DNA from: Tyto alba
Lineage: Eukaryota > Chordata > Aves > Strigiformes > Tytonidae
Direction: 5' to 3'
NCBI RefSeq assembly: GCF_018691265.1
Contig: NW_024881322.1
Coordinates: forward strand, 9,351,989-9,415,988
Length of the DNA stretch: 64,000 bases
Under the pieces are notes generated by a model. It had not been told where the DNA came from, did not search any database, and saw only the letters and a list, made by a program, of their open reading frames with translations. Made by a program: the position numbers and the translations under genes. This document shows, one piece after another, positions 50,883-64,000 of this stretch. Numbering within the stretch: position 1 is the first letter of the stretch; each line of letters begins with the position of its first letter.

Positions 50883-53800
50883 TTATTTTTTGTTAAGCTT
50901 GTTTTAAACATTTCCCTCACTGTGCTATAGCTCAGACTTGTGCGGAAGGATGCTTAAAGACTCTAATGGCAAGAACTGACAGTGGTATTTAAAATGATTG
51001 CTCTTCAATTCTCAGATTTTCATTGTTTGCAACTACAACATTAATTGGAATTGTAGTGCTTACTGGGCAACTTTTAAAGAGCCTTTTGGGTTTTATTTTC
51101 TTTATTAACTGTTTGGATGCAAATCTTTTTGAGTAGATTATACGAAAGCCAACTTCAGTATTGTTTCTCATACTGGATTCTTGCTGTCATATAAATCTTG
51201 AGTTCTGACAACTAACCTTAAATGTGAAATATATTAAAATATTGCTTTGAAAAATTAAGGAAAGGTTTTTGTAAAGCTTTGGTGGTTGTATTTAAACAGA
51301 ACTGTTTCTTGTGCGGTAGCATTTTGGTCAGAGTCTAATTTGTCTTAAAATTTTTGGTTTGTTTCCCAGCAAAGGTTTTTGAGGGAAGAGACTTCTACCT
51401 AAGTGTGTGGATGTGAACCCATAATTTGTCAAAAAAATGCATGTAACCTAATTGGCTTGTATTTCTTTAAACGAGTGGTGATTCTGTTGAAAGCATTTTA
51501 CTTTTTCTATTTCCTATATCGTTTCCTTGTCAGCCTCATAACAAATAGTATGAATTCTTTTACTTCTATCTGTATTTTGAGCTGGGTCTTGAATAGGTGA
51601 ATTCAAGGCATTTAATGAAAACTATCTAAAGAGATACTGTGCTTTGCATTGTATAGCTGTCATCTTCACTTTTTTTTTTAAGCTTTGTGGAGTTTTTCAG
51701 TACTTACCTACAGAATTAATCCTGTGACCGTATTAACTGTCTTCAGGCCAGTTGTAACTTGCTATGTTTCTAAATACATAAATATTTTTGCTCTAGGGTT
51801 TTTCTTATCCTAGCTTACTGTTTTTTAATTTTATTTCTAAATAAAAATGTCCTTGCTGATTTTACACATCTGAATATGTGCCCAAACACACAAGTACTCT
51901 GTTGGTATTTCATATATTACAGTAAGCTTGTTCATTATGGTGAGATCAGCATTTGAACCTGGCCGTTGTTCCTGTTGGTGACAGGTTTGTAGGTCACAGT
52001 TTAACTGAAATGAATGAATCTGTCTTTTTTATATTAGAATAAGAATAATTAGTCGCTGCGTGATGTTCTAGTTATGCTCTTGTAGATACTTGGGTGTAAT
52101 GGTGTTTAACGTAATGTGTAAACTTAAACACACCTTAGAGAAGGTACCTAACTAATGGATATGTTTCACTTCACTTGGTTGTCAGGTGGCCAACAGTTGT
52201 TTTGATTCTACCCTCAAAAGTCGACAGATTGTCTTGAGCTGTCATGGTGCATTGGTAGGGTGCGAGCTAAATGTTGCACACCTTGTAAGCAATGATCTCT
52301 TAGAAGTCACACTACTACCATTTCCAGTTCCTTAGCTCGGGATAATCAGGTGCCAGTTTAGTGCAGGACAGTTTTAGGGGCCAGCTTTGCTACAAGCCCG
52401 AAGCGAGATTCAAAGTAAAAGTCAGTTTTTGTATAGATAAATACGCTGCGTGAGTTGAAAACTGCTTCTTTCTTCCTGTTGGCTGAAAATGTTAGGCTTG
52501 CCCACTGTATCAAGAAATACTGACAATTTCATGAATGAATAGGTTAATATTGTAACCAAAGTGATATTTTTGGATGGAGTATTTGTGGTCTAAATATCCA
52601 ATTGTAGTAAAGCCACGGTGACCCATTAAATGTGACTCTTCTGATTCAGTATGCATGTTTTCCCTCTGGCTGGTTTTGCAATAGTCAGTTCAGATCTTTA
52701 CTGTGAATCCATCTGAAGCTGTTAAATTTTGGTTTTTTTCCAGTGTTCTTCTGTATGTGGTATAGCTATTGAATGCAACTGTTTCATTTTGGTTTTCAGA
52801 TGTTTGTCTATTGAGTTTCTGAGCACACTTACTAATAAATTAGAGTTTATACCATACTCTTGTCTAGAATTTCTTTTATTAAACAGAATGAACATCTTCT
52901 AAGAAGAATTTTTTGTTACTTCTATTCTGGTGTTGTAGTCTGATGTTTTTTCCAGTTATTTACCATGATATAGTACTTAAGGCAGAATATTTAGACATAT
53001 CCATGGTTGGAGGTGAGAGAGGCTGCTGGAGCTGACTGTTTCATCAGATTGTGTTTTTTCTGTTTGAGTTCTTGTCAGCCTTTACTTCATCCCAGTTTTT
53101 CACTGCAGGTAGTTTTGTGACGCTTACCAAGAGCACAAATATAAGAACTCTTACACTGTATCTTGGAATGGTGCTAAGTTTCTATCACAGTTGATATAAA
53201 CTGTATTAAGAGTTAATGATGCCATTCAGCGTAGTTCCTTCCCTTTATTAAGCTTGAAGTGAAAGTTTTTTAAAGGATCCTGACTTCCTAATTTCACAAG
53301 CAGTTCTGCCTTTGCATCACTGAAGTTTTGACTTCCGTCATTGAGGCTTTAAGCCAGAAATTATGCTGACATCTTATAACTGAAACTACAAGTGTGTCAA
53401 AGCTAAGGCAACGTGCATCATGCTGATACTTCATGAAACTTCTGCTGTGGAGGCTAAAGGAGTGTTTTTCATGGGGCAGATGCTTCTCCAGAAGGGCAGA
53501 AATGTTCTGTGACTTAAGGGAATTAAACTCTTGGCCTTCTGCAGGATGAGCAGCAGTGCAACGGAAGGACACAAATAAATGCAAGCCGGATAAGGACAGC
53601 AAGTGTCAGTTTTAACAGCATCTGGCTCTGGTGTTTTATTACTTGGGATACACGAAGTGGTGCTGCTTTCTATGTAAGGTGGCAGCTTGCTTATTTGAGA
53701 AGAATCTGAAGCATTTCCAGGTGACATCTCTAACTGCAAACAGCAGTGCTTTTTGAAATAGCAGTTTTGCAGTCTGAAGTCATTATGTTATGTTTTGAAT

Positions 53801-56556
53801 TTATGGGCTAATCCTGAATTTTGTGTCCGTTTTCTATTGCCAAGTCAGTGAAAAAATAGTAATTCACTGGTCTGAAAGCAGTTGTTGGATGTCTGTGGAG
53901 CACTTTGTAGTACAGGGTAAAGAGCTTTGTGTTAAAATGAGGAACTGTGAAACAAACCACTGCTGAAAAATACAATTATCAGATGAGCAGTTGGTGACAC
54001 TTGATAAGCTCGAATGGCATGGAACAGCAAAGGGCTTTCACTTCACACATGCATTGCTTATTATCATGCCTTGATCCACACTGCCCAGGTCTTCTATCTT
54101 TCAAGATAGAAATACTATGCTTTGTATTCAAAAGCATGGTAGGGAACCACATGTTTTAGAAGCAAGTGACATCGATCTTCAAACTTGTTCCAGTGCTTTA
54201 GAGCTTGTTGTCCTTGATCTATTCTCATTTAAGACCTGTAATTTTTGACCTTAAATGGTACTTGGAAGTGATATAACAAAATGTTATGTTGTTCCATTGT
54301 GATGGAAATGCCCATTATCAAGGCTCTGATTGTCACCAGTCAGACCAAGGGTTCACTCGATTGAAGGGTTTGAACTATTGCACCAAATGTAGTTGGATTT
54401 GTACTCTTGGAATAACACGATCTTTGTTACAAATGATGTAATCTCATCAATATGGTAAAGTCGCCTCATGAAAGATCTGAGTGGTTCACCTGTGATACAA
54501 TGTTCTGGTAAAGAGCTAGTTGAACTTCCATCTATAAATATCTCTTCAAACCCAATGATGCAAAACATTTACTTTGTATCTGTATTAAACTGCGATCTGT
54601 TAATTTGCATTCACATCTACATTATTCTCCTGATGAGATACTGTTAAAGTTTGTCCCATGCTGCAGAGTTAAAAGGGAACTGTGGGTTTTCTGAGAGTAA
54701 ACTTTTTTGTTTGTCTTGAAAGTCAGCAATTCTTTTTTGCTATCTCTTCTTCCTTGGTTTAAGGTACGAGAAAGCTTCCAGTTATTTTTGCTTCACTGTT
54801 TTCCCTGTTGACTATTTACATCTGCTGTTGATGAAGAGTATTTAGTCTGTTTTTTTTCACCCCCAGAAAATGCTTTACATGACGATTGGCACAGTCTGTC
54901 AGAGGCCTTTGAGCAATTAATGTAATACCCTGAAGTAACAATACCATTGTTTTCGTATAGGATGACGCAAGTAAATAACAGGAGGAGCTCTTTAAGACAA
55001 GCTAGACTCTGAACATTAGTTTTCTTGGGTCTTGGGTAGTGTACGATGGTGTGTTGCTTAATGACCTGTGGAACAGTTAGCAACATTAGTGTTCAAGTTT
55101 AATTATGATTATTTTTAGGGGTATTTCCCTTCTGAACTTTTACTACATTTTGGTCACCAGAATTCTAATCTTGTAACTCCAGACTTCTGGCAAAAGACTC
55201 GAGGAATGTAGAAACCTTTGAGATGGTTTCATGGGTTTGTGGCTAACCATTCTTCTGTGCTCCCAGCAACAGAACTGAAGTCGTGAAAATAAATTATATC
55301 ATCTCTTTGTAGATGTTTAGTGTATGGCACTCCTTGTTCTGCAAATGCTAAAGGTAACCTTGTTAGTATGAGTCTGCAGATGCAGAAAATAAAGGTGTTA
55401 AACAAAATCCTAACCACCTTGTTTCCAAATACTCTGATGCCTGCGTGAGGGGACTAATGCAGGGGTTGGCCTGAGCAGGACAAGTGAACCCTCTTGTCCC
55501 ACACCCCAGGTATGTTCCACAGCACTGCCACGTGTGGCCTGTTGATTAACTTTAGTGAAACCCTAGCAAAGGCAGACCTTGAAGAGCACTGTCATGCCTA
55601 CCTCACCAAATCCCCTCCTATATGTAGAGTATCAATAAAAATGTTATTTTATATTCACTTGTGCTGGCATTTTTCCATTTTTATTCTTTGATGGTCTGGG
55701 GCGCTTACAGTATGTAAAATTTTTATTTGAACGATTATTTCAGGGGTACATTTTGTCTTCTACTTCTTCCCGAGTAACTGAGACTAAAAAAAGTGAAACC
55801 AATTACCACTGCAGGGAATGTCTTCTATCAGTGATTTTGCCAGATCAGTACCTGCTTCTGCTATAATACAGGTAGAGCTTAATCCAATAATGCATGTTAC
55901 TTATTAATTCACTTAATAGACTAACACAGTCTACTGGTTGGGAAACTAGATCCATGAACTTTTCTTATGAGGAAATATACAGTTTCTGAAATACAGTTCT
56001 TGCTCTGTACATTTTGGTCCTTTTACTTGCAGTTGTTGAGCTGTTTAATAGTGAAGTCAATCTATGTTCAAACATTCTTAATGACTGAATGCAAAGAAAT
56101 GAGTTGAGACTTGGGTGATTGGGCTGCATTTTAGCCTTAAGTATTCATTGAATTGGAACAATTTGGCTTGAATTATCACAGTTATTTCAGTCTATAGAGT
56201 AAGTAAAAGGATATGTCTTTTATACACTGTTAGACTGTGGTTTGAACTGAGGGCAATGTCCAAATTTTTATTTGACTGTGAATTTATCTGCTATGGTTGA
56301 TTTATGTCAAATGGCAAACATTCAGATAACAGAGTAAAATAAAACTGACTAAGAGGTAGTATTTTATGAACTACGCAGATACTTGGACTGTTTGAGGTTC
56401 TACTCAAAAAACAGCTTCTGCTTTTTAAGTAACAATAGAAACATTTATTTTACAACTAATTGTAAAACATTTTTATATACCTGTCTAATTAGAAAGCGGT
56501 TGAGACCTACAACCTCAAAACATCAAGTGTAATATGTAATCAACAGACAAACTTCT

Positions 56557-56585
56557 ATGTGGTGTATCTATCTATCTGTGTGTGA

Positions 56586-56661
<76 letters not shown>

Positions 56662-56680
56662 CTATCTATCTGTCTGTCTT
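56557..56680 (+). repeat. (TCTA)n tetranucleotide microsatellite
   Basis: A short TCTA run (56566-56576) and a GTGTGTG interruption precede a long TCTA array (56586-56670) with one two-base slip near 56661, followed by TGTC units. About 18 perfect units run in the main block, so this is likely polymorphic. The frame encoding repeated Ile-Tyr-Leu-Ser is an artefact. Confidence 0.92.
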
Positions 56681-57315
56681 CTCGTCCCTCATTTTTGGCA
56701 CCCCTCAAGTCTTCTGTCTGGCTTTTTGCTAAAAATAAACTTAATTTTGTAGAAGTAATTTGCTTTTGGGACACAGTGTAGAATGCTGTAATTGTGTTTC
56801 CTATTGCCTATTAAATTGTGGTGCCTGACTGAGACCAGGCAAGGATACAAACAGCAGGATAAGTAGAAAATACAGGAAATCAGGGAGAATCAGCATAATG
56901 ACAGTAACTGAAATCGTGACATGATACTAATTTGGAGAAAGCAGGTATCAGTAAAATAGGTGAGGAGGTCTCCAGTTGTGTGCTTCCTGCAGTTTCTTGA
57001 CTGTGTATTTATAGAACTCTTGTAAAAGGCTTCAGAATAGCCCTTCTGCTAATATGTGTTAAGCAGCTGTTTCTTGCTCAGACTTTGTGACTAGCTGAAG
57101 TCAGTGCCTTTTGTTTTTTGAAAAACAAATTTTGAGTATAATAACATCAGGACCTGCCTGTAGGTGGTGCTTGCTTTCTCATTTACTATTTGTAACTTCT
57201 CATAAGCTCATGTTGTTAAGAGGTCAAAATAAAGATGTCTATCAACTACCACCATAAACTTTGGGAGATAAATGGTATTTCAAGGAAATAAAACTGCTTG
57301 CTTGCATGCCTTTTT

Positions 57316-57376
57316 ACAGAATCGTGGAATAGTTCAGGTTGGATGGAATCTTTCAAAGTTGTCTCATCCAGCCCCA
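57316..57376 (-). mobile_element. CR1 LINE 3'-end fragment
   Basis: The + strand text 'agaatcgtggaatagttcag' followed by 'gttggatggaatctttcaaa' and 'catccagcccca' is the diverged reverse complement of the avian CR1 tail, which reads agaatcatagaatggtttgg then gttggaagggacc. The element therefore lies on the minus strand and is 5'-truncated to about 60 bases, as is usual for CR1. This is the clearest lineage marker in the window and supports a bird source. Confidence 0.8.
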
Positions 57377-58592
57377 GTTCGAAGCACTTCCATGTACCTT
57401 TTCTTGGGCATTTGCTTTTGTCCTCTCTCAGGAGGAGGATACAGGGTGTAGATAAAATAAGCTAGTTCCCATTTTGAAGTCATAGTTGATGACAGTTTAT
57501 GAGCATTTCAGGAAGGTGCTGGTATGGAGCACTTGGTCAGACCAAAGGTTTTAAGTTCTGTACATAACTTTTATTGAAAAGGCTTGTTGGATTCTTTTAG
57601 TGAGCAATTGTCTGACTCTGTGTTCATACTGAAAAAGTAGTTGTGTTTCAGGATAGATTTTTCTATTTTTCCTCATATGTGGGGTCACACTTGATACTGG
57701 AGTTTTCTGAAAGGTCTTTTTGTATGTTTCCTATTGCTGTGTAATATTTGGGGAAGCAATATAGGTTTTAAGTGGAGAAAAGCAAGGAAAAAGCAAAATC
57801 CCAAGTCTGTGTACCACATCGGTTCATTTTAATGTAGGTTATTTTATTGCTGTACATCACTGTTTGGAAAACTAAGGGTCAAATCCAGCAGGACTATCCT
57901 GCTGATGTTCACCACACAGTCATATTTTAATACTTTAGGTATGGTAGAGCATATTTGGTCCAATGCATGCATGTGTCTTATTGAATAAATTAATGTATAC
58001 AGTGGTCTGATATCTGTTACATTCTTGAACTTCAGATTATTAAAAGTACATGACAAATGTTTCTGTCAAATCAATTTGTGATGTTAACTTGATAGTCCAA
58101 ACATTTCCAGAGACAGACAACATGATAGTCTAGAAATTCATCATATGGATGAGATACTGCGTAGGAGTCTACCATTCAGCTTTCTCATTTTACCATTTAG
58201 GCTGTTTCATTTTGCCTCAAAAAAACCCTGCAAAAATGCTTTTATGCTGTTTCAGCCAGAAGTTGAGTTCAGAAAGATGGAAGATGTTGCTGATAGTTTG
58301 AAAGGACTCTGAAATCTGCATATCTGATACCCTTAAGAATTTTTCTCTGGCTAAACTTGTGTCCTGACATGCTTTGTAGTTGCTAATCAGATGAAGTTAG
58401 GCCACTTTCATTTTCTCACTAACCAGATACTGTGAATATTTTATTAAGAACTAGTTTTTTAACCAAAGATTCAATAGGGTTGCCACAGGTAAAAAACTAG
58501 CGTTCGATTAAATTGCGTATAATGACACTTACCTGAATGATGCTGATTTGAATATGCAGAATGTGAAGACCTTTGCTGATGTTTTTTGGTTT

Positions 58593-58611
58593 GTTTTTTT
58601 TTTTTTTTTTT
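58593..58611 (+). repeat. T-rich homopolymer
   Basis: A T run of about 18 bases in intron 2, followed shortly by an A9 run at 58623-58631. This is simple sequence, one of many T runs on the transcribed-sense strand. Confidence 0.7.
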
Positions 58612-60091
58612 AATTAACTCTTAAAAAAAAATCATATAATTAATGAGTAAACCTGAAGTTGATTATCTCATTCGTTTAGCATTTTAAAACTGTTATGTTA
58701 TTGCATCATTTTTTATGCCATTGGAAAGCAGGACAAGAAAGGCTTCCCTGTTGCTAGTAAATAAGATGAGCTGATGGCAGATGCAGAGAACTTTTTCTGC
58801 TTATTGGGGTGAGGTTATGTTTCTCAACATTGGTGTATTTACCAGTTTCCTTATCTGACTGCTGCTGTCAGCTTAAAAATAAAATCAATTTCATGAATGT
58901 TGAATATGATTTAATATTTAAGTAAAGTTTATTACAATGAAATGATAAGAAGTAAGCCCAACAATCGTGCTTCACTAAAGATGTGTTCTTGTTTACATGT
59001 TTCTAAGTAGTTTAATTTAGATACATCTTTCTAAGGGTAGGTTATTCTTGACTTGCCAATTGCAAACATAAGCACTAAGGGTAGGGCCCTAGACTTAGTA
59101 AAGATGGGTATTTACTGTCTGTGTTTTGAGGTTCTGGGGAGGCATTTCATAAATTCTTCTACATGTGGTTCATATTTGTGTTTTATGGAATGCTCCCTCT
59201 TGAACTCTCCCTCTCTCCCCTGGTAGGTGGTTAAAGGCTTCATTTGCGTTTTCATCCATATCCGTGGCTGTAAAACTTTTAATTCTCCAGAGCCACCTTC
59301 TCTATCCAATCAAAAATAAAATGGTGGGATTTTTTTGTTTTGCCTTTTCCTTGTTTTTTGTAGTTTTCTAAGGAGGAGGAAGCTGCTTGGTAATTGTCCA
59401 GTTACTGAGAACTAGACCTTTGCAGGTATACTGGAAGAGTCAGTACTTCCTAGAAAAAGTGTCACATATTAAAAGCTGTTTTCTTCAGGTAGATATGTTC
59501 TTCTAACAACACCCATTGTTAATGTACTTTAGATGAAGCTTAAGGCTGGCTCTTACTGAATAAGAATTTGAAAGCATCTAGCACTTTTAACTCTACAGAA
59601 AAGATAGAAGATTAACTTTGACACAGTTAGAAATACTGCAGATTGTGGTATCTTTGAGAGGTGGGTGTATAGGCCAAAGTTAGGTTGGCAGCAATTGCTG
59701 TATATTTCCTTTCCTGAGAATTTTCCTCATGAAGTATCTATCTTTTTAAAATACTTGTTTTTTTTTTTTTTTTCACGGGAGACATTTCTGGTGCATATAC
59801 TAGTACTGACAGTATTGTCTGAGTGACATGAAAACGTCAATAAATGTTACCTGTTCATTATGAAGAGGCATAAATACACAGCTTCTCTTACTTGTAATGA
59901 ACTGCAGTCTCAAAAATTTCCTGTGTAAGATTTCCCTCTCCCCCCTCTTTTGGCTTTTATATAAACCTTCTTCAAAGCTGAAGTTTTATGATAGGTTTTG
60001 TTACATGTAGAGCAAAAAGATTTTTAAAAATTCAACTGGGTTTTCTTGTTACAGTGAGAAGCTTTTATATGAGATGTTTTTGTGTTTTGTT

Positions 60092-60144
60092 TTAAGACAA
60101 AACAAAACAAAACAGAAAACACCAAGAAAAAAAAAAAAAAAAAA
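60092..60144 (+). repeat. A-rich simple repeat (AAAAC units then A20)
   Basis: Several ACAAA/AAAAC units are followed by 'ccaagaaaa' and a run of about 20 A. It may be the tail of an unrecognisable retroposon, but no body was identified upstream. Confidence 0.6.
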
Positions 60145-63100
60145 CAGGAGAAATAAGCAACTGAGAAATTTTTATTTTCCAGCTAAGATGACTAAGGTAA
60201 CTAAAAAGGCTATCTTTGTTTCTGTAGACAATCACATACAACTTTTTAGTTAAATCATGCCTTGATTATGTTTATGCTTCTGAGAATGGCCAATTGAGGG
60301 CCATATCTTACATGCCTGTCTGCCTGATTTGTTCAAGCTGCTGTGTCATAGCAGTACTGTTGAGTATGTTCAGCATCCTTTCATGTTCAGTAAATTGTAG
60401 AGATCTTGTTTCTGATGTTTCTGTCTGCAGCTTTCTTGTAGATGTACTTTGGACCCTTTCTGGAAGGCCTTTTATTACTTAATGTTCAGAAACATCTTTA
60501 GCTCTTTCCAAATATGCTAACAAAGTGACTGCATATGTCAGAATGTGTGTATGGCTTCAGAGTTATCTGCTTCTAGAAGCAAGCAAAAGCTGTGGTTCTT
60601 GAAGCTATTCTAGGAGGAGGTGAGGACTTGATATGCTGGCTATGAAGGTGGGAAGTACTGAAAGGGAAGGTGAAAACAGGAGACAAAGGGAACTTCTTGT
60701 ATCGCTGTATTGCTGCTTAGTCTTGAGATGTAAATTTTGATTTGCAAAAAAAATTAGCAGTTGAATTTCCATGGATAAAAAGGTGGAAAAATGCAACTGG
60801 ATATTCCTGCTGTGTGCTGCCCTCTCAGTTTGAATCCCACGGTTTGGATTTAGCATTGGGTGCTGCTGGAGAAGTGGAAACCGGGTGGCTGGCTGGTTCT
60901 AAAGTAGGCAGGGACAGCACAGAGCTGGCATTCATGGAGAAGTTTCCTTGGTCAGATCTGTTAACAAAGGTGAATTTCGTTCAACCTCTTGCACATGCCA
61001 CGAGAGGTTGTCTGACAGTATCCTGCTACCCACAAGGATTTCTCTTGGCTCAAACCCATTGAATACCACAGCTTTCAGTGATCTGTAAGGTGACTGAAGT
61101 CCTTGCAGATGAGGGTAAGTGGATGCATTGGAATCATGCAGTTGAGTGAGGTAGAGGTGATATACAGTGTTTCCTGGAAAGGTTAAGATAAGAGAGTTAC
61201 CACCTAACACAGTTTGTTACAAAGCAGATCTGTTAGGAGAGGCTTGTTGTGTGGCTGGCTGTATCAGGTGGATACCCTGCCCGCGACACTGTGTGTAGAC
61301 ACTGTTCAGAATGAATGCAATTGCTGATGTTCCCATTAGGCTTTTGGAATTCGTCTGAATATTGTGTCACGGAGCCTTTTTATAAGCTTAAATTCTTCTC
61401 CATAACTCAGAATCTTTTTTTTGTTACAAGTGAGCTCATTGGGTGTTTCCTCTTAAAGGCTTAAATGTATTTTGTTTCTGCCCTTTCTGTCATCAAAGTA
61501 TCACTAAATATGTTCAGTAATCCTGTGCGTGGTTTTTTTTGTTTTGTTTTGTTTTTTCTGATTTACATGATTCATGTCTAACAAAGACAGGTAAGTGCTG
61601 AATTAATTCTTGCACAGATGCAATGCTCCATTTGTTCATGGTTTGAATCATGCTATGGATATATTGACTGTTGCTATTCTGAAAGGTTTTCTTGCTTTTT
61701 GCCTTGTAGCTTGTTGACAAGCTGGGTCAGTGTACTGACTTCAAAGAAGGGTGTTTGGCAAAACATTTTAATCTGAAGTCTCTGTCTAAAACTATAGATC
61801 ATAATAAATCAGCTGCATCCAGAACAGCAGAACATACTGGTTTTCTTTTCAGAGTCCAGTATGGCTGTAAAGAATGCAAAGGATACATGGAAGCTATTAT
61901 AAAACTCTTTGCTGCCTTCAGCTATTTTGAGACATTTCGTCTCACTCAGCTAGTTATATAGACCTTTGGTATAGGAATATACATTTTATATTTTTTCATA
62001 AACAAAACCTGGATATGGAAATAATGGTTCTGTGTTTTTGGCTGGTTTTGTAAGAGTTTTGCAAAGTAGCAAAGAAAATCTGTATAGAAGAAAAATGTTC
62101 CCAACAAAGTATTAAGTTTTGCTAAAATGCAGTAAAATTTTACCTTTTTTATTTGTGTATATAAGTTTTGTGTAATGCTGTTTTTGAAAGGTGGTGTGGT
62201 GGGGTTGTTTGGTTTTGTTTTAGTTTTTTACCATGTTTATATTCCCTGTTGGCCATATTTGAGTTTATACATAGTGACTATGACTTGTACTATGTTGATA
62301 ATTTAACTACTCAAGCCTTGTCGAAACTTTCAGAACAGACTTAGTATCTCGGTTCTAAGCCTGCTAATTAGTAGTTAGCATTGGTCATAAATCAAAACTA
62401 AGCACTGTTTGTGTATGCTATGAACAGGATGAATTAATAGAGCTTTTTGTCTTGTTACATGCATGTTTTTCTTGGCACTTTTTGAGGGTATATGAAAAGT
62501 AGTGGTTGTTTAATATTGATCCTTCTCAGTTAAATGCACTGAAGTTCTAAAAAAGTATTTTATATATGCTTTGGATACAGTAGTGATTTTGAAAAGAAGT
62601 GAGTGCAAAAGATAAGGACAACTTTAAAGCTGTAGTGGTGTGGGGTTTTCTGCTTTCGTTTTTCAGTAATACTGATTTAGTTTTACATAAAGCTTGTATG
62701 CAAAAAGGTTCTTAAATACATTGTTTTTTATGAAGTCTTATGAGATCTGCTGCATAATAACACATTCCAGGTAGGAGTATGTTTGCTACGTATCGTGCCA
62801 TCCTTCATTTTCAGTGAGGGCAGAGATTGCAGTAAGTTTTCCTCCCATATGATCCAAAGGTGCTTGATTCATTTTCTTGTAAGACGTTCATATATATTTG
62901 CCAAAATACTACTCAAAATAGTCTAACCATATTCTGCAGCTTGTTACTGTGTGGGTCAATGGACTAATGTTAGAATTGTAAATGAAATTTATTCAGTGGG
63001 TTATGAAATCTCTGAGAGTAGGAGTGTGGTTCCAAAAATTGTGTGGTTTTGCACAGGCTATTTCAGGTTTGTTTTCTTGGGCAGGACTCCTGAATAGAAG

Positions 63101-64000
63101 GTTAAGGGAACTAATTTCTAGTCCCTGTTTGATAGTGGAGTCAACTAGTCGCTCCCAATAATTATTTTCCACTTTCGAAACACAAACATAATAATAATTT
63201 TTCAACTTTGACTCTAGAAGGGAGAGCATCTCTGCTACTCTGTGCAAATCCTGCTGCCTTGGTTGGCAAACCACCACTGTGTTTTGGTGGGGATGGTAAA
63301 AGGGGCTCCTGACTGGGTGTTGCTTTAGGTAGTCTGAGGGGATGAAGAGTAAAAAGTACTGCTCTGCTGTGGAGGAAACATTGCTTCTGTACTGAACGGG
63401 GAGGGAATAAACAGTCTAACACCAAGGCTCTGGATAAGGAAGCTGGAGTCCAGAAGCATTAATACAGATGTATATGAAATATAATATGAGGAAAAAACTG
63501 TTTTGGGTGTGTTCCTCTTTTGGTTGAACAAAAGCTTACTTCCTCACTTCCATCCCTGGGTGTGGGAAGACAGACCCTTAAGTTTTGAGGAAAAGAGGAG
63601 AAGGGAAATTTGTTTCCTTTCTGGGTTGAATATAAATGATATCCCTGTAATCAGATAGTTTATATAGTAAAAAGCTTTTAGATAACTAAGGCCAGCAGTG
63701 ATCATGCGAAAGAGCCCCTTGAGACTGGGGAAAGTGTTCTGCATTCAGATTTTAAAATTAGTGCTTTTATAGCCTAACTGAGGATTGCAGACATCTGTGT
63801 AAAATTATCAGTGCTGTTTTTTCCCCATACCTTTTGTCAGGCACCAGAACACTTGTTCTTCCTTATAGGGTGAAGGCTAAGTGATTATGCTGTCTGTTGT
63901 CAGTTCCCTTTTACTCCATCACCTCTCACTAGATGACACTCTCGAAGAATTTCAAAAGGTGCTGAAGGCTAGAAATGTCATGTAATTGTATAGATGCTGT

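Larger units (their letters stand above)
44269..64000 (+). other. SEPTIN7: Septin-7 intron 2 (continues beyond window)
   Basis: Starts with GTAAGT after the split Gly codon. I searched for the expected next exon (Glu-Ser-Gly-Leu-Gly-Lys-Ser P-loop) and did not find it, so the intron is at least 19.7 kb. It is T-rich AT DNA with microsatellites (50789-50882, 56560-56680), homopolymer runs and a CR1 tail at 57316-57376. No other host exon on either strand is supported. Confidence 0.85.

Noticed and set aside
50696..50896. Frame reading repeated Tyr-Ile and Cys-Val
   Set aside because: A direct translation of the TA/TG microsatellite.
53294..55417. Series of minus-strand frames of 60-102 codons suggesting a processed pseudogene
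   Set aside because: Frames do not connect into one protein, many stops intervene, no family is recognised and no poly-A tail is present.
56557..56781. Frame reading repeated Ile-Tyr-Leu-Ser
   Set aside because: A direct translation of the TCTA microsatellite.
57850..57905. Possible old repeat end (agggtcaaatccagcagg)
   Set aside because: Similarity to a known amniote repeat covers only a few bases, too little to annotate.
1..64000. CRISPR array, operon, phage or bacterial system
   Set aside because: No direct-repeat/spacer pattern and no dense coding; composition, splice sites and repeats are those of a vertebrate.

Overview
The window looks like a nuclear segment of a bird genome, though the species cannot be named from sequence alone. 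The evidence is a decayed CR1 LINE 3' end, an older CR1/L2-like LINE fragment, other short fossil amniote repeats, few repeats overall, and a compact very GC-rich CpG island set in AT-rich DNA. There is no prokaryotic gene organisation. Almost every open frame of 60-200 codons is chance, or a product of GC-rich or simple sequence.

One protein-coding gene is recognisable: the 5' end of septin-7 (SEPTIN7, formerly SEPT7) on the + strand. The CpG-island promoter spans about 24.3-26.3 kb and carries YY1, E2F, ETS and Sp1-type motifs, a 29-base near-palindrome and a G-quadruplex-type GGGA array. Exon 1 ends at 25495 with a Kozak-perfect ATGG followed by a GTGAGT donor. Intron 1 is about 18.7 kb (25496-44165). 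Exon 2 (44166-44268) encodes the conserved segment leading into the septin GTPase domain. Intron 2 begins at 44269 and runs past the window end; the P-loop exon is not present here.

Positions 1-24300 are intergenic or upstream sequence. They hold an apparent small hAT-type element (9472-9633), a fossil LINE-like piece (14459-14580), a tRNA-derived-like fragment (19390-19445) and another old repeat piece (21525-21585). A minus-strand stretch with good splice signals (23320-23543) could be an exon of a divergent transcript from the septin-7 promoter.

The most notable observation is a reading-frame conflict. Exon 1, if it starts at the only good ATG (25492), does not join in frame to exon 2. 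As I recall the human gene, exon 2 carries two extra bases (CT) at this junction that are missing here. Either an extra exon, a different start, an unusual acceptor or a sequence deletion must resolve it. I found no previously undescribed multi-gene system in this window.
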